Assembly: GCA_963210315.1 (NCBI GenBank)
Contig: OY723240.1
Coordinates: 1,798,001-1,862,000 of the forward strand
Direction of reading: 5' to 3'
Length of the DNA stretch: 64,000 bases
Origin: Rhynchopus euleeides
Lineage: Eukaryota > Euglenozoa > Diplonemea > Diplonemida > Diplonemidae
How positions within the stretch are numbered: the first letter of the stretch is position 1; each line of letters begins with the position of its first letter. The notes beneath the pieces are model-generated. The model was given only the letters and a program-made list of their open reading frames with translations. It searched no databases and was not told where the DNA came from. Shown piece after piece: positions 9,595 to 19,224 of this stretch. A program made the translations under genes and the position numbers.

Positions 9595-10907
9595 GGGGTA
9601 ATTACGATAATGCCACTTTTTTCTGGGGGTTTTTACGATAATACCACTTTTCAAAAAGTGGTATTATCGTAAGAAAAAAGTGGTATTATCGTAAGAAAAA
9701 AGTGGTAAAATCGTAAACCAAAAAAGTGGTACTGAAAAAGTGGTATTATCGTAAATGCCACCTAAACTATCCAGTACACAGGCCGCCCACCCAGGGGGGC
9801 CTTGGCCTGGCCCTCAGGCACAGGCCAAAAAAGTGGTACTGAAAAAGTGGTATTATCGTAAGAAAAAAGTGGTACTGAAAAAGTGGCATTATCGTAAATG
9901 CCACCTAAACTATCCAGTCCACACAGGCCCCCCCCCAGCCGGAGGCCAGGGGGTCCACAGGGACCCCCCCAAGCCAGGGCTCAGGGGGGGTCAGGGCCTT
10001 GGCCAGGCCACAGGGGCACAGGCCAAAAAAGTGGTACTGAAAAAGTGGTATTATCGTAAATGCCACTTAAACTATCCAGTACACACAGGCCCTCCCCCAG
10101 CTGGGGGCTAAAGGGCCTAAAGGGTCCTTGGGCTGACCCCCCCCGGGGGGGGGGGGGGGTTTGCGATCGCAGGCAACCTGGTGCCGGAACCTGTCATAGA
10201 CTCATGCTATTCGAGGGACCGGCGACTTGGCTCCGTGGTCAAATTTGTTTGAAAAGGCCTTGACCAAAGGCAAATGAAAGTTTTGCCCCCCCCCAAGGAT
10301 CGCACCACTTCATCTCAGGACTTCCCACCCACACTCCCACACGTGATTCGCCCCCGCAGAACCAGACTACTGTTTCAGAACTGTACACCCCTCTCCACAC
10401 GTCCACTGGCTCCCCCGCTGAATGCGACGAACAGTGCGACATACCAAACCTCCCCTTATAGAGTTTTAACGGCGCCGCGTTGTTGACGGTGGGGTAAACA
10501 GAGCCCAGGCGGGAATAGAAACAGTGGTGCCGGAGCAACAAAGTCTGCCTTCCGCTTTGTATGCCTTGCTTGGGGTGTCCCCTTTTCACCAGTCAACAGG
10601 CGTGCATGCCTCCGTCCTAGGTCACCAATGATCGTGCCTCAAGAAAGTGTACAGTTCCTTCCCAGTAGCCCTTCCGTTCTGCAAGTCCGAATCACGCAGT
10701 CCCTCGAATCCATGGTGCTTTCCAGAAAATTCAGAAACCCACCCACGGTCAAAGTTGAAAGGGGGCCGTGACCAGAGGCTATAAACGTTTAAAAGTCTTT
10801 CGCAAGCCGAAGTCGTACGACAGACCACAGGAATGACAGAAAACAGCAGACGTGGGGTAATCAGGCTGGGGGGAAAAACAACAAATCACAACGAATCACA
10901 CCCGATC

Positions 10908-10984
10908 GTTTGCTATGTTGGATTAGCGGATCCGCATCGTACAGAACGTCTACGAAAGACGACGCACGAGAACTGATACGCTAT
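10908..10984 (-). mobile_element. Solo GVT tail, type B
   Basis: 77 bp, the reverse complement of the tail of element B, with the same 3' end (CATAGCAAAC on the minus strand). Flanked by ACACCCGATC (10898-10907 and 10985-10994), a perfect 10-bp duplication. It carries no ORF. Its 5' end lies at the base of the tail's closing stem. Confidence 0.7.
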
Positions 10985-11029
10985 ACACCCGATCACAACA
11001 AATCACAACGCCAAATGTTGTGATTTGTT

Positions 11030-11480
11030 GCGATGCTCAAGTGCCTGCTGGACCCCTATGTCCTTCAGGCCCCAAAGCAGGCAACGATATGGGAGCAACC
11101 TAACAGGGGAGGTGAAGAGGGCACGGGTCTTAGCCTGATGACACACTGCAACCTCAAGGTGACTGGCGACACCTCTCCCACAGTCTGCGGCGACTCTGCC
11201 GTGGCGACAAGGCTTCCTGTCATGGGAGATCGCTGCGTGGATCAACGTGGCACCACCCGTGTGCTCGGCAGGTTGTTTCGGCACCTGTTTTCTCCGTGTC
11301 ATGCTTTTCGTGAGCGTGTCAGGGATGTTGGCACACGCTGGGGAGGGTTCACATGATGACATAACATATATCAGAAGCACACACCCACGTGGCGCTGTCC
11401 TTGGCAGGACTTTGAAAGTGCCGCCTTGATATCCTTGTTGGATAGAACCCTCATATCACACCCTCAATCAGCTGACGATT
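11030..11480 (+). repeat. 450-bp dispersed repeat R1, second full copy
   Basis: Nearly identical to 5164-5614, here inside the nested TIR element between GATTTGTTGT arrays. The shared right boundary (CTCAATCAGCTGACGATTT) leads into a 10-bp-period minisatellite in both places. Confidence 0.7.
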
Positions 11481-11850
11481 TGTTGTGATTTGTTGTGATT
11501 TGTTGCGATTTGTTGTGGCCAGTTGTGATTTGTTGCGACCAGTTGTGACGACTTGTGACCCTTTTGTGATGAGTTGTGATGAGTTGTGATGAGGTGTGAT
11601 CTGTTGTGATCTGTTGTGATCTGTTGTGATCGCGATCCAAAATTTCAAAAATTTAAAATTTTGGATCGCGATCACAACAGATCACAACAGATCACACCTC
11701 ATCACAACTCATCACAAAAGGGTCACAAGTCGTCACAACTGGTCACAACAAATCACACCACGTCACACCTAGTCACAACAAATCACAACTGGCCGCAACA
11801 AATCGCAAAAAATCACAACAAATCACAACATTTGCCTTGTGATTTGTTGT
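11477..11850. repeat. Long palindrome of 10-bp GATNNNNTGT units
   Basis: A tandem array of 10-bp words (GATTTGTTGT, GATCTGTTGT, GATGAGTTGT and variants) runs to about 11636. After an AAAATTT-rich centre near 11650 it is followed by its reverse complement. The structure could extrude as a cruciform of about 370 bp. GVT element A begins one unit beyond its right end. Confidence 0.8.
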
Positions 11851-11870
11851 GATCTGTTGTGATCGGGTGT

Positions 11871-13453
11871 ACGAGGACTCGATGGGGCAGGATGCCGTGA
11901 AACGCACCGCCATTTGTTTAGATCACTCTGACGAGGGCCCGTCCCTCTGGGGGGCTGGGATAGTGTGTGTGCGACAGCCAGAGTGGGACATGTGTGCGTC
12001 TCTTCTTCTTCTTTGGCCGGGCGTGATTGAGCATTTGGCTCTTCACTGCCCCGACGATCAGCCCAGTGAGGGCGAGTTGGGTTCTTCTGCGGAGTCATCT
12101 GCGCTGACCCCACGCGAATTTCCTGGTTTTCTTTTCTCGCCTTCCCCTCGAATGAATACCCCTGCTTCCCCCACCCCACGTCAGATGGATGCGGAGCACG
12201 TTACGCTTGATGCGGATGAATCGTCGGGCTCCCAGCCTGATGATGCTCGTCTCGCTCCACCAGCAGACACAGCACCGCTTCCGGCGCCCTCTCCGGCTCC
12301 GGAGCTCGTGCTGCACACAGACCTGCTGGACGGGCTACAGACCCCGCAGACGGGCTCGCCGCCCCTCCCAGAGAGCGCCACGCAACGGAGATCTCCGAGC
12401 CCTTACGTGGGGCGCCGCCTTCCTTTCTCTCCCTCTCTCCCCTCTGAGTCCTCGGTACCCCGCGCGCAGAAGCGGGTAGCACCCATACAGGAGACAGGCG
12501 CATCTGCCCTGGGGCAACGCTCCTTTAACAAGAGAAGAGTAGAACCTCAACCCCCCGTGTCCCCTGGTTCACCGATTTCAGCGTCAAGCCTTCGGCCTGA
12601 CGAGGATAGTATCATGCCCCCATCAGAACTTGCTTCCCCCCTTCCTCTCTCGCCTGCACCTTCCCTTGTTGTGGATGACTCGCCGGGCTTTCAGCCCGTC
12701 GACACTCGGCTTAGTCCCCCATCAGACACTGTGTCACCCCCACCACCCTCTCCATGTCAGGAGCCCCTAGTGCCTTTAGACCCTGCAACCCCCTCTCTTC
12801 CCGACTGGCAGGCAGAAACGCCGTCTCACCAGGGGAGCGACACGCTCTCCCACGAGTGCACGTCGCCGAGCCCTTGCGTGGGGCGTCGACTTCCTTTCTC
12901 CCCTTCCTCCCCTTCTGAGTCCTCGGTTCCCCGCGCGCAGAAACGTGTAGCGCACATGCGGGAGGCAGACGAATCTGCCCTGGAGCGATGCTCGTTTCAT
13001 AACAACAGAGCAGGTTTTCCTTCCTCCCGCACGATCATCAGCACAGCTAGATCAGGCGTGCCTTCCCCTTTCCCACGGGCCTCACAAGCCTTGCGCTTCT
13101 TGGAGCGCAAGACACGTGCTGTCCGTCCTTCTCGTTCACGTTTCCTCCAGAAGCGGGTGTTGCGTGCGGTTCCGAAGCGCACCCGCTGCATCCCCTCTCC
13201 CACCATCTTTCGTTCGGCGGCTATTCCGCGCTCTTTTCAACGCGTCGTCGCGAAGATTGCGCCTCAGTATCAGCAGGCGCAATCTCCGGCTTCCAGTGTG
13301 TGTGTGTCCCCCCTCCTTTACAGCGCAACGAGGAGGAGAGCGAAACCGTGTGGTGTCACGTAGAGCAAGAGTAGGATAGCGGGCCCGGTTCCTCACGGTA
13401 TGGTCCTTCGGGGCCAGGCTGCGATGCCAGCACGCTAACCCAAATTGCAATAC
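11871..13453 (+). mobile_element. GVT element A
   Basis: Flanked by perfect 10-bp direct repeats GATCGGGTGT (11861-11870, 13454-13463). It contains the longest ORF of the family and a tail (13373-13453) that begins AGGATAGCG, contains a UUCG-capped hairpin (TGGTCC/GGGCCA) and ends CGCTAACCCAAATTGCAATAC. It has no TIRs. The same tail occurs alone at 51326-51407. Confidence 0.75.
11873..13363 (+). CDS. GVT-family Ser/Pro-rich ORF with internal repeat
   Basis: About 496 codons, open from the 5' junction; the first ATG lies within the first few codons and another (MNTPASPTP) at about 12151. Acidic Ser/Pro-rich blocks alternate with a duplicated 45-residue segment (GRRLPFSPSLPSESSVPRAQ at about residue 183 and again at about 341). 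The C-terminal 120 residues are Arg-rich and end RRRAKPCGVT. No known domain. Low-complexity acidic plus basic-tail architecture suggests a nucleic-acid-associated or scaffold protein, as inference only. Confidence 0.5.
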   Translation, partial: EDSMGQDAVKRTAICLDHSDEGPSLWGAGIVCVRQPEWDMCASLLLLWPGVIEHLALHCPDDQPSEGELGSSAESSALTPREFPGFLFSPSPRMNTPASPTPRQMDAEHVTLDADESSGSQPDDARLAPPADTAPLPAPSPAPELVLHTDLLDGLQTPQTGSPPLPESATQRRSPSPYVGRRLPFSPSLPSESSVPRAQKRVAPIQETGASALGQRSFNKRRVEPQPPVSPGSPISASSLRPDEDSIMPPSELASPLPLSPAPSLVVDDSPGFQPVDTRLSPPSDTVSPPPPSPCQEPLVPLDPATPSLPDWQAETPSHQGSDTLSHECTSPSPCVGRRLPFSPSSPSESSVPRAQKRVAHMREADESALERCSFHNNRAGFPSSRTIISTARSGVPSPFPRASQALRFLERKTRAVRPSRSRFLQKRVLRAVPKRTRCIPSPTIFRSAAIPRSFQRVVAKIAPQYQQAQSPASSVCVSPLLYSATRRRAKPCGVT

Positions 13454-13829
13454 GATCGGGTGTGATTTGTTGTGATTTGTTGTTTTTTTCCCCAGCCTGA
13501 TTACCCCAAGACGGGTTTGACCCCGCTGCTGCTCCTCGACAGACCCGCAACCAGCGCCAGAGCCAACTGCAAGCGTGACATACATACCGTCGCGTCGAAA
13601 AGAGAAGTTCTGCACAACGACCCGTGTGGTCGAAGTGGCTAACCCTGTGAGACAGAATTGACGCTGGAAAATCCACCATTTTGTGGGCGTCAAGACTGGT
13701 GGTGTGGTGGCTGTCCTGTTTCATCTTGCACTCCTGAGAGTGCAATCTACAGGACAGGTAAGTTCCCCCCAACACTCGTATAACCCCCCCCCCCCCCGGG
13801 CCCCCCCCCGTTTGTCCCCAGGCATGTCG

Positions 13830-14098
13830 CTAAGCGTCGACCGTCGACCCAGTGATTTTGGGTTTCCCCCCCCATAAAAAAGCGTCGACCCAGCGTCGAC
13901 CCAGTGGACTGGGTTGACGCTTGGTCGAGGCTTGGAGCGTCGACCCAGTGGAACTGGGTTGCCATTCAAGCCTGGACCAAGCGTCAACCCATTTATTACA
14001 CTGGGTCGACGCTAACCTAGCGTTGACCCGGTTACACTGGGTCGACGCTCACCAAGCGTCGACCAAGCGTCAACCCACTTTCACTGGGTCGACGTCGA
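13830..14098. repeat. GTCGAC-containing inverted satellite
   Basis: Repeated words AGCGTCGACCCAGTG and their reverse complement CACTGGGTCGACGCT alternate about ten times, so the tract can form many small hairpins. It follows directly on the broken inner edge of the half foldback element. Confidence 0.75.
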
Positions 14099-14127
14099 AG
14101 AGAGTATGGTTTTGCAGGAACAGATGA

Positions 14128-14351
14128 TCACTACCGTGGCCTCCGGCGGCTGGGGGGCTCCGCCCCCCAGACCCCCCTGTGGCGTGTGTCTCGTACTCAA
14201 GTCATTCGATTCCCACCGGGTCAGGGAATCCAACCACTCCAGTCGCCTCAGGGGGACACAGCCAACTCACACAGAATCTGTACGCCCACAATGAACAGAT
14301 GTTCACTACCGTGGCCTCCGGCGGCTGGGGGGCTCTGCCCCCCAGCCCCCC
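14128..14351 (+). repeat. Two-hairpin GC-rich repeat, copy 2
   Basis: Same architecture as 521-741: hairpins at 14128-14177 and 14303-14351 with a related spacer containing ACAGAATCTGTACGCCCACA. The second hairpin has two substitutions relative to the consensus. Confidence 0.85.
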
Positions 14352-16823
14352 TATCTCGCGTGCCCGTCTAGTAACCAAGTCCTTGCGCTTTGACGGCCGT
14401 GGCATATCAGGGGGCAGCGTCGAAATCATGGTCCCGAAAGCCATTTTTTGGTTTCCTCCGGCACCCGACGGCGCGAGCGGGAGAGGAACCACGGAAGGAA
14501 CCCAGCGCCTCACACCGTGCCCACCTAGTGGTCCACCGATGGGAAAATTTGGCAACAACACGAGCGCGCGCGAAGCGCGCGCGAGAAAAATTGACCCCTA
14601 GTGTTTTCCCCCCTGATCCCCCCCCAAAACAGGAGCGTCAACCCACCAAATCTCCAAAATCGAAAAGTTAGCGACAGGCCTGGTTTGTCCCCCCCCCCCC
14701 CCCCCCCCGTAACTGGCGTAGTATGTTTTTTTCCTCCTCCCCCGTGGGTAGCCCTGAGTTGTAGCGTTTCAGGGTGTTCGCACCGTCAGAAACGAGGAAA
14801 AGGGGCTGCTGAAGGAGGAGGAACGCTCTTATGACAGGGGATATGCATGAGAGGGATACACTCCGTGCAACTCCATGGCAGCCCCACGCCCCCCGGCAAC
14901 ATACACCGTCCTGACAGAACCCATCTAGCTCACACAATACCACGTAAATCATCAAAATCAGCAGCATGTTGGGGAAGGGGGCCTAGGATTGCCCCCGACG
15001 TGGAGCGGGACGACCACCGCCAAGCCACGGCCCGCCGACCCGCGTACTGCAGTACACCAGTCAACAAAACTGACACAGGTGAGCAACACAGCCACCATTC
15101 GCCTCGGCTGATCACGTGGATCATGTTGGCGTGTGGCATAGCTCTCAGTGACTCGGTCAAATTGACTGACTGACTCTGATTGACTCTGATCGAAAAGTTG
15201 TCTGGGGGCTATTGTACTGACTGACTCCGACTGACTCTGACCCAGAAGTTATCTGTGGGTGCAAAGGTATTACGAACCTGGCGTGTTCAGGAGTGACCGT
15301 CTGAGGCCAAAACTGGCACTGCTCGCTGACCTGTATCTGTTCCAAGGCTGCTTGGGGCAAGATCAGCGGTTCTGTTCATTTTCTTCTACGGGCTCTGAGC
15401 ACAAGGAACATGAACAACAACAATTCTGATCAACAAACCACGCACTGGGCACCAGGCTGGTTGCTGTGCTGGCGGAATGGACTGTACGTGACTTCTAGGC
15501 CTGTGGCATCAGGAAGTCGAGGAGGGTTGCCACCGCACTGTTCGTGGCGCTCGGCGCTGCGGGGGGTCTCCAACAAGGCGCCTCTTTGCTAGGGGGATTG
15601 GGCTGGCTGCCTTAGCAGCCGGCTTCTTGACAGCCTTCTTTGCTGCGGCCTGTTGCGACATGTGACGACACCTCCTTGCGTTGTCACATCTCCATTCCCT
15701 GGAGTCATGTACCGAATGGGTTCCTCTCTCGCTCGCGCCATCCTCAGGACGTCTGTTTGCTGCATCGCACCCTGGGCTAGTTGGGTCACCTCAAACATCG
15801 AAGGCACCCCTTCAAAAATATACCCCCAAGAAATACTTTCTTGCATCCCCGGCACTTTCTTGCACGTACTCCTGGAGCACTTTTTTGCACTCCAGTGCCG
15901 TTTTTCTGCACTAAGTGCAGACATCTCCAGGACTGCCAGGAGTGCAGGAAAAAGCTCCCGTAGTGCAGTTTGGGGATTGCCGCAGAACTCCACGGAAGTG
16001 GGAGCCACCATGAATGCGAAGTTCAATCAACTGTCCGCACCGCCCGACTGTTGCTCGACTCTATGTCGGTGTCGCTTCGCTGGACGCTTTCTCTGACCGC
16101 TCCATGTCAGGTGATAGTTACGTCGTGCCCCGTGCCCACCCCTCACATAGCATATACACCCAAAGAGCCCTTTGGGGTCTTCACGGGGTGCAGAGCACGG
16201 CGTCCTTGGTGGCACCCCCTATTTGCATTGCACTGAGGTGCAGCCTCTGAGGCTGGAGCTGACGGAGCCTCTAGAAGAGGGTCTGGTGCACACCTGGCTC
16301 GCGTGTGTGCCACACCCGCTTCTGCACGCTTTGAGATGTGAAAATCACATGGTGCCGTGCCCGAATATCGGGTGTCACCCGACTTCACACCAGCCGCAGA
16401 GGCTGCACCTCGCAGTGTATGTTGCCACGCCTGCCACCCGCCCCTCTGCCTCTGCATCCCCTCTCTCTCATGCCACCGTGCACACACGAGGTGGGGAAGA
16501 AGAACAACGCCCAGCGCACCAACACAAAATGCCCGTCTGACATCTTGCCTTGCCGGGTCAGGTGAGAGGGGAGCCTCCACACAGCGCCTTCATCAGGCCA
16601 GTGACCTCGCTCCCCGCTGAGTGCACTCTCCCCCGGACGCTTTGCCTTGCTGGCTGACTGGAGGATTCCGCAGGATGCCACCCCGCCCCCGCCCCACCCC
16701 CGCCCCTTGCCTCGGTACCCCACCCCCGCCCCACCCCCGCCCCTTGCCTCGGTTTGGTGTTGCTGTTGTGTTGAGGTGAGGTGAGAGAGGCACAGCGTTC
16801 AGATCACTTTGGAGGATACTATT
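14352..16823. other. Intergenic DNA without a supported gene
   Basis: I cannot support a gene. 15160-15260 has short tandem GACTGACTCTGA words. 15840-15970 has repeated GTGCA/TGCAC words, over which a 145-codon minus-strand frame (15589-16026) runs without recognisable domains. 16680-16750 is a CCCCGCCCC-rich tandem tract. The last 35 bp before 16824 are conserved upstream of the third tRNA-Sec copy and may be promoter. Confidence 0.5.
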
Positions 16824-16910
16824 GCCGGGATGAAATCAACTGGTGTTGGTTGCAGACTTCAAATCTGTAGGCGGGGTGACCCGCAGCGGTTCAATTCCGC
16901 CTTCCCGGTG
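16824..16910 (+). tRNA. tRNA-Sec (TCA), copy 1
   Basis: 87 nt that fold as a eukaryotic selenocysteine tRNA: long acceptor (GCCGGGATG with CTTCCCGGT), six-pair D stem (ATCAAC/GTTGGT), anticodon loop CTTCAAA with anticodon TCA, extended variable arm GCGGGGTGACCCGC, T loop TTCAATT, discriminator G. A TTTTT pol III stop lies 3 nt downstream (16913-16917). The sequence CTTTGGAGGATACTATT just upstream is shared with the other copies, as expected for a gene-external promoter. Confidence 0.92.
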
Positions 16911-17046
16911 CCTTTTTGTGGGCGATAGCCCGGCGCCTGCAGGGGGTACCTTTTCAATTTTTTTTCCGGGGATGTCCCTATTTTGCATGTTTGAGCCCGT
17001 TGTTGATGGAATTTCTGTGTTTTGAGCTTGTTTTCGCGTCGCAAAT
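16911..17046 (+). repeat. Conserved 136-bp flank downstream of tRNA-Sec
   Basis: All three tRNA-Sec copies are followed by the same sequence, with a GGGCGATAGCCC hairpin, a second T run and an end at GTCGCAAATGCGTCA, after which the copies diverge. It may be a duplicated gene flank, or the body of a tRNA-Sec-headed SINE. Equivalent stretches are 20204-20345 and 45495-45633. Confidence 0.7.
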
Positions 17047-17265
17047 GCGTCATAAAATGCGCCCGGGATTCCATTTCCTACACCCGGGCGAAGGCTTGCA
17101 GGGTGGGGACAGTTTGAAGACGAAGACGGGATGTGGGCAGTACAGCAGCTCAAACAGCAATCACGGGTGGGAACTGACACGCCACAGCCACACCACTTGC
17201 AGGTTGCAGAAGCTACAGACACAGAGACAAGACACAAGACACAGCACCAAGCAGTGGGTGGAAGG

Positions 17266-19224
17266 ATGCGTGGGTGCACAGCAGCGCTGCTGCTGATGGC
17301 GGTGGTGTCGTGTGCAGACGCGCACTACTCGCGGTCGCGGTCGCGGTACGGGAGCCGCGGGTCGTACTACCGCAAGAAGTACGGGGGGAGCAGGTACGGC
17401 AGCAAGTACGGCGGTAGGTACGGTGGCGGCAAGTACGGGGGTGGCTACGGTGGTGGTGGTAAGTACGGCGGTGGTTATGGCGGCGGCTACGGTGGCAGCA
17501 AATACGGGGGCAAGTACGGCGGTGGGTACGGGGGTGGGTACGTCCCCGCGCCTGGCCCGCTGCCTGAGGAGGGGGAGTGCGTGGAGGCGTGGGTGCGCGG
17601 GGAGAAGGCGCACTGCTTCCGCGGGATGCGGAACTGCGAGCGGCCTGCCGTGGGGGGCGGGGCCGTGGTCGGGTGGTCCAACTCCGTGTCGAAGGGGACG
17701 GAGGTGCTCGACATGTGGGGCAACGCGAAGCACTGCAGCGGGAGCGGGTGGAAGACCGGGGAGGTGGAGCTTGTGGTGGACAGGGCCACGGTGGACCTGA
17801 CGATCGACATCGCTTCTGGGTGGGAGATGGAGGAGGCGGCAATGTGGATCGGCCGCAGCAAGCTGCCGAAGCGGTCGTACGGGCGGTACACGGCGAAGCC
17901 GGAGCACTTCCCGTACAAGACGGCGGTGGAGGGGATGCACAAGTTCAAGTTCCGCGGGTCTGCCCCGTCGTGCCTCTACTTCGCCCTCCACGTGAAGGTG
18001 TGTCGCGTGCGCACCACCCCGACCCCGACGGCGGTGCCGGCACCCCCGCGCACCCCCACACCTCCGGTGCGCACCCCGACGCCGCCGACGATGCCGCCTT
18101 CGCCTCCGACCCCTCCCACCCCGCCGACGCCGCCGATGACGGCTGTGCCGGCAAGGACCCCGAGCCCCGAGGGTGGTGTGCCGCCGCCGCCGACTCCGCC
18201 CACACCTCCGACACCCCCCACGCCTGGCCGCACCCCCAGCCCTGAGGGTGGTGTGCCGCCGCCGCCGACGCCACCCACCCCGCCGACACCGCCGACGCCT
18301 GGCCGCACCCCCAGCCCCGAGGGTGGTGTGCCGCCGCCGTCGCCACCCACACCCCCGACACCGCCGACACCCGGGATGACGCCGAGCCCCGAGGGCGGTG
18401 TGCCGCCACCGACACCACCCACACCGCCGACACCCGGCAGCACCCCTGCACCGACATGTGTGGAGGAGGAGATCGACGTCGGTGTGATGGAGCCGGAGCC
18501 CGAGGGCGGGGAGGGCGGTGGGGGCGAGACGACGCTTGTCGACTGGGGTGCCGGGGAGGCTGTCGAGGAGGGGATGGGCGGGTGGCCGCTGGGGGAGGGG
18601 CAGGAGACGTCGGTGACAAACCTGCCGGGTGTGCTGCAGCGCCCGAAGACGAAGGCCTTCTTCCCCACGGACGGGGAGGCGATCGAGAGGGGGAGCAAGC
18701 TGCGTGTGGAGTGCCCGGAGAGCTGCACGGGGGCGCCGTGCGAGGTGGTGGTGGCGACGTACCACTGCCCCCCGTGCTCGTCTGCGACAAACGGGCAGCT
18801 GCCGACGCTCCTGCCTGCGGCGGGGTGGAGCGCCGGGGTGTGCGCCCCCACCTTCAAGACCTTCATGCTGGGGAACGACCACAGCATGGTCGCCTTCCGG
18901 AAGCTTGTGCCGGCAGGGACGGTGCTGGTGACCCCTGCGCTGGGGCAGCCGCTGCAGCACGTCGCGGTGTTTGTGCGGCGCGGGGCGACGGACTGCACGG
19001 CGATCGCGGACCGCACGGGCTGCGCTGCCCAGGCAGAGTGCATGTGGGAGGGCATTCCGGGCGGTGAGGGCGGGTCGTGTGCCTCGAACTGGTGCCCTGC
19101 TGGGGCTGGGTCGGTGACGGGCGGGGAGACGGGCAGCGTGGCGTCGTGCGGCGAGTGTGTGACGACACAGCCACCCACCCCGCCTGTCCCTACCCCCGTA
19201 CCTGAAGGCACAGGCCCGAACTAG
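17266..19224 (+). CDS. Secreted Gly/Tyr-rich and Pro-rich protein
   Basis: 652 residues. Signal peptide MRGCTAALLLMAVVSCADA, then a KYGGGYGG-type Gly/Tyr-rich stretch (residues 20-90), a Cys-containing globular segment (100-248), a Pro/Thr linker (250-397) with four repeats of TPSPEGGVPPPPTPPTPPTP type, and a second Cys-rich segment (398-640). The layout resembles cell-wall or extracellular-matrix hydroxyproline-rich glycoproteins. No catalytic domain is recognised. The ATG at 17266 is chosen because it opens the signal peptide; the frame extends further upstream without one. Long frames on the opposite strand (17161-18960) are compositional shadows. Confidence 0.8.
   Translation: MRGCTAALLLMAVVSCADAHYSRSRSRYGSRGSYYRKKYGGSRYGSKYGGRYGGGKYGGGYGGGGKYGGGYGGGYGGSKYGGKYGGGYGGGYVPAPGPLPEEGECVEAWVRGEKAHCFRGMRNCERPAVGGGAVVGWSNSVSKGTEVLDMWGNAKHCSGSGWKTGEVELVVDRATVDLTIDIASGWEMEEAAMWIGRSKLPKRSYGRYTAKPEHFPYKTAVEGMHKFKFRGSAPSCLYFALHVKVCRVRTTPTPTAVPAPPRTPTPPVRTPTPPTMPPSPPTPPTPPTPPMTAVPARTPSPEGGVPPPPTPPTPPTPPTPGRTPSPEGGVPPPPTPPTPPTPPTPGRTPSPEGGVPPPSPPTPPTPPTPGMTPSPEGGVPPPTPPTPPTPGSTPAPTCVEEEIDVGVMEPEPEGGEGGGGETTLVDWGAGEAVEEGMGGWPLGEGQETSVTNLPGVLQRPKTKAFFPTDGEAIERGSKLRVECPESCTGAPCEVVVATYHCPPCSSATNGQLPTLLPAAGWSAGVCAPTFKTFMLGNDHSMVAFRKLVPAGTVLVTPALGQPLQHVAVFVRRGATDCTAIADRTGCAAQAECMWEGIPGGEGGSCASNWCPAGAGSVTGGETGSVASCGECVTTQPPTPPVPTPVPEGTGPN

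Larger units (their letters stand above)
10853..13508. mobile_element. TIR element with 5-bp duplication, nested in the foldback arm
   Basis: Ends are TGGGGTAATCAGGCTGGGG and its exact inverse. The inverted similarity runs about 57 bp into GATTTGTTGT-type repeats. The 5-bp AGACG flanks both sides (10848-10852, 13509-13513), and both arms of the foldback at 40058-43316 show the uninterrupted site. Inside are a solo GVT tail, repeat R1, a long palindrome and GVT element A. No transposase is recognised. The superfamily is unclear (TG...CA ends with 5-bp duplication). Confidence 0.75.
9595..13820 (+). mobile_element. Half foldback element, interrupted by a nested element
   Basis: 9595-10852 plus 13514 to about 13820 match one arm of the complete foldback element at 40058-43316, starting with the same end GGGGTAATTACGATAATGCC. 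The opposite arm is missing, so this is a one-armed relic. A 2.66-kb element (10853-13508) is inserted in it. The arm carries AAGTGGTATTATCGTAAG subterminal repeats, and frames of 116 and 68-136 residues of unknown meaning. Confidence 0.75.

Noticed and set aside
9640-10070. Possible CRISPR-like array (GTGGTATTATCGTAAG repeats)
   Set aside because: Spacing is irregular, spacers are themselves repeats, and the tract is the subterminal region of a eukaryotic foldback element.
11140-11160. CTGATGA word suggesting a hammerhead ribozyme in repeat R1
   Set aside because: No GAAA core partner or cleavage-site stems could be placed around it.
17161-18960. 599-codon minus-strand frame opposite the secreted protein
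   Set aside because: Arg/His/Pro-rich shadow created by GGT/CCN repeats of the plus-strand gene, with no start context or domain.
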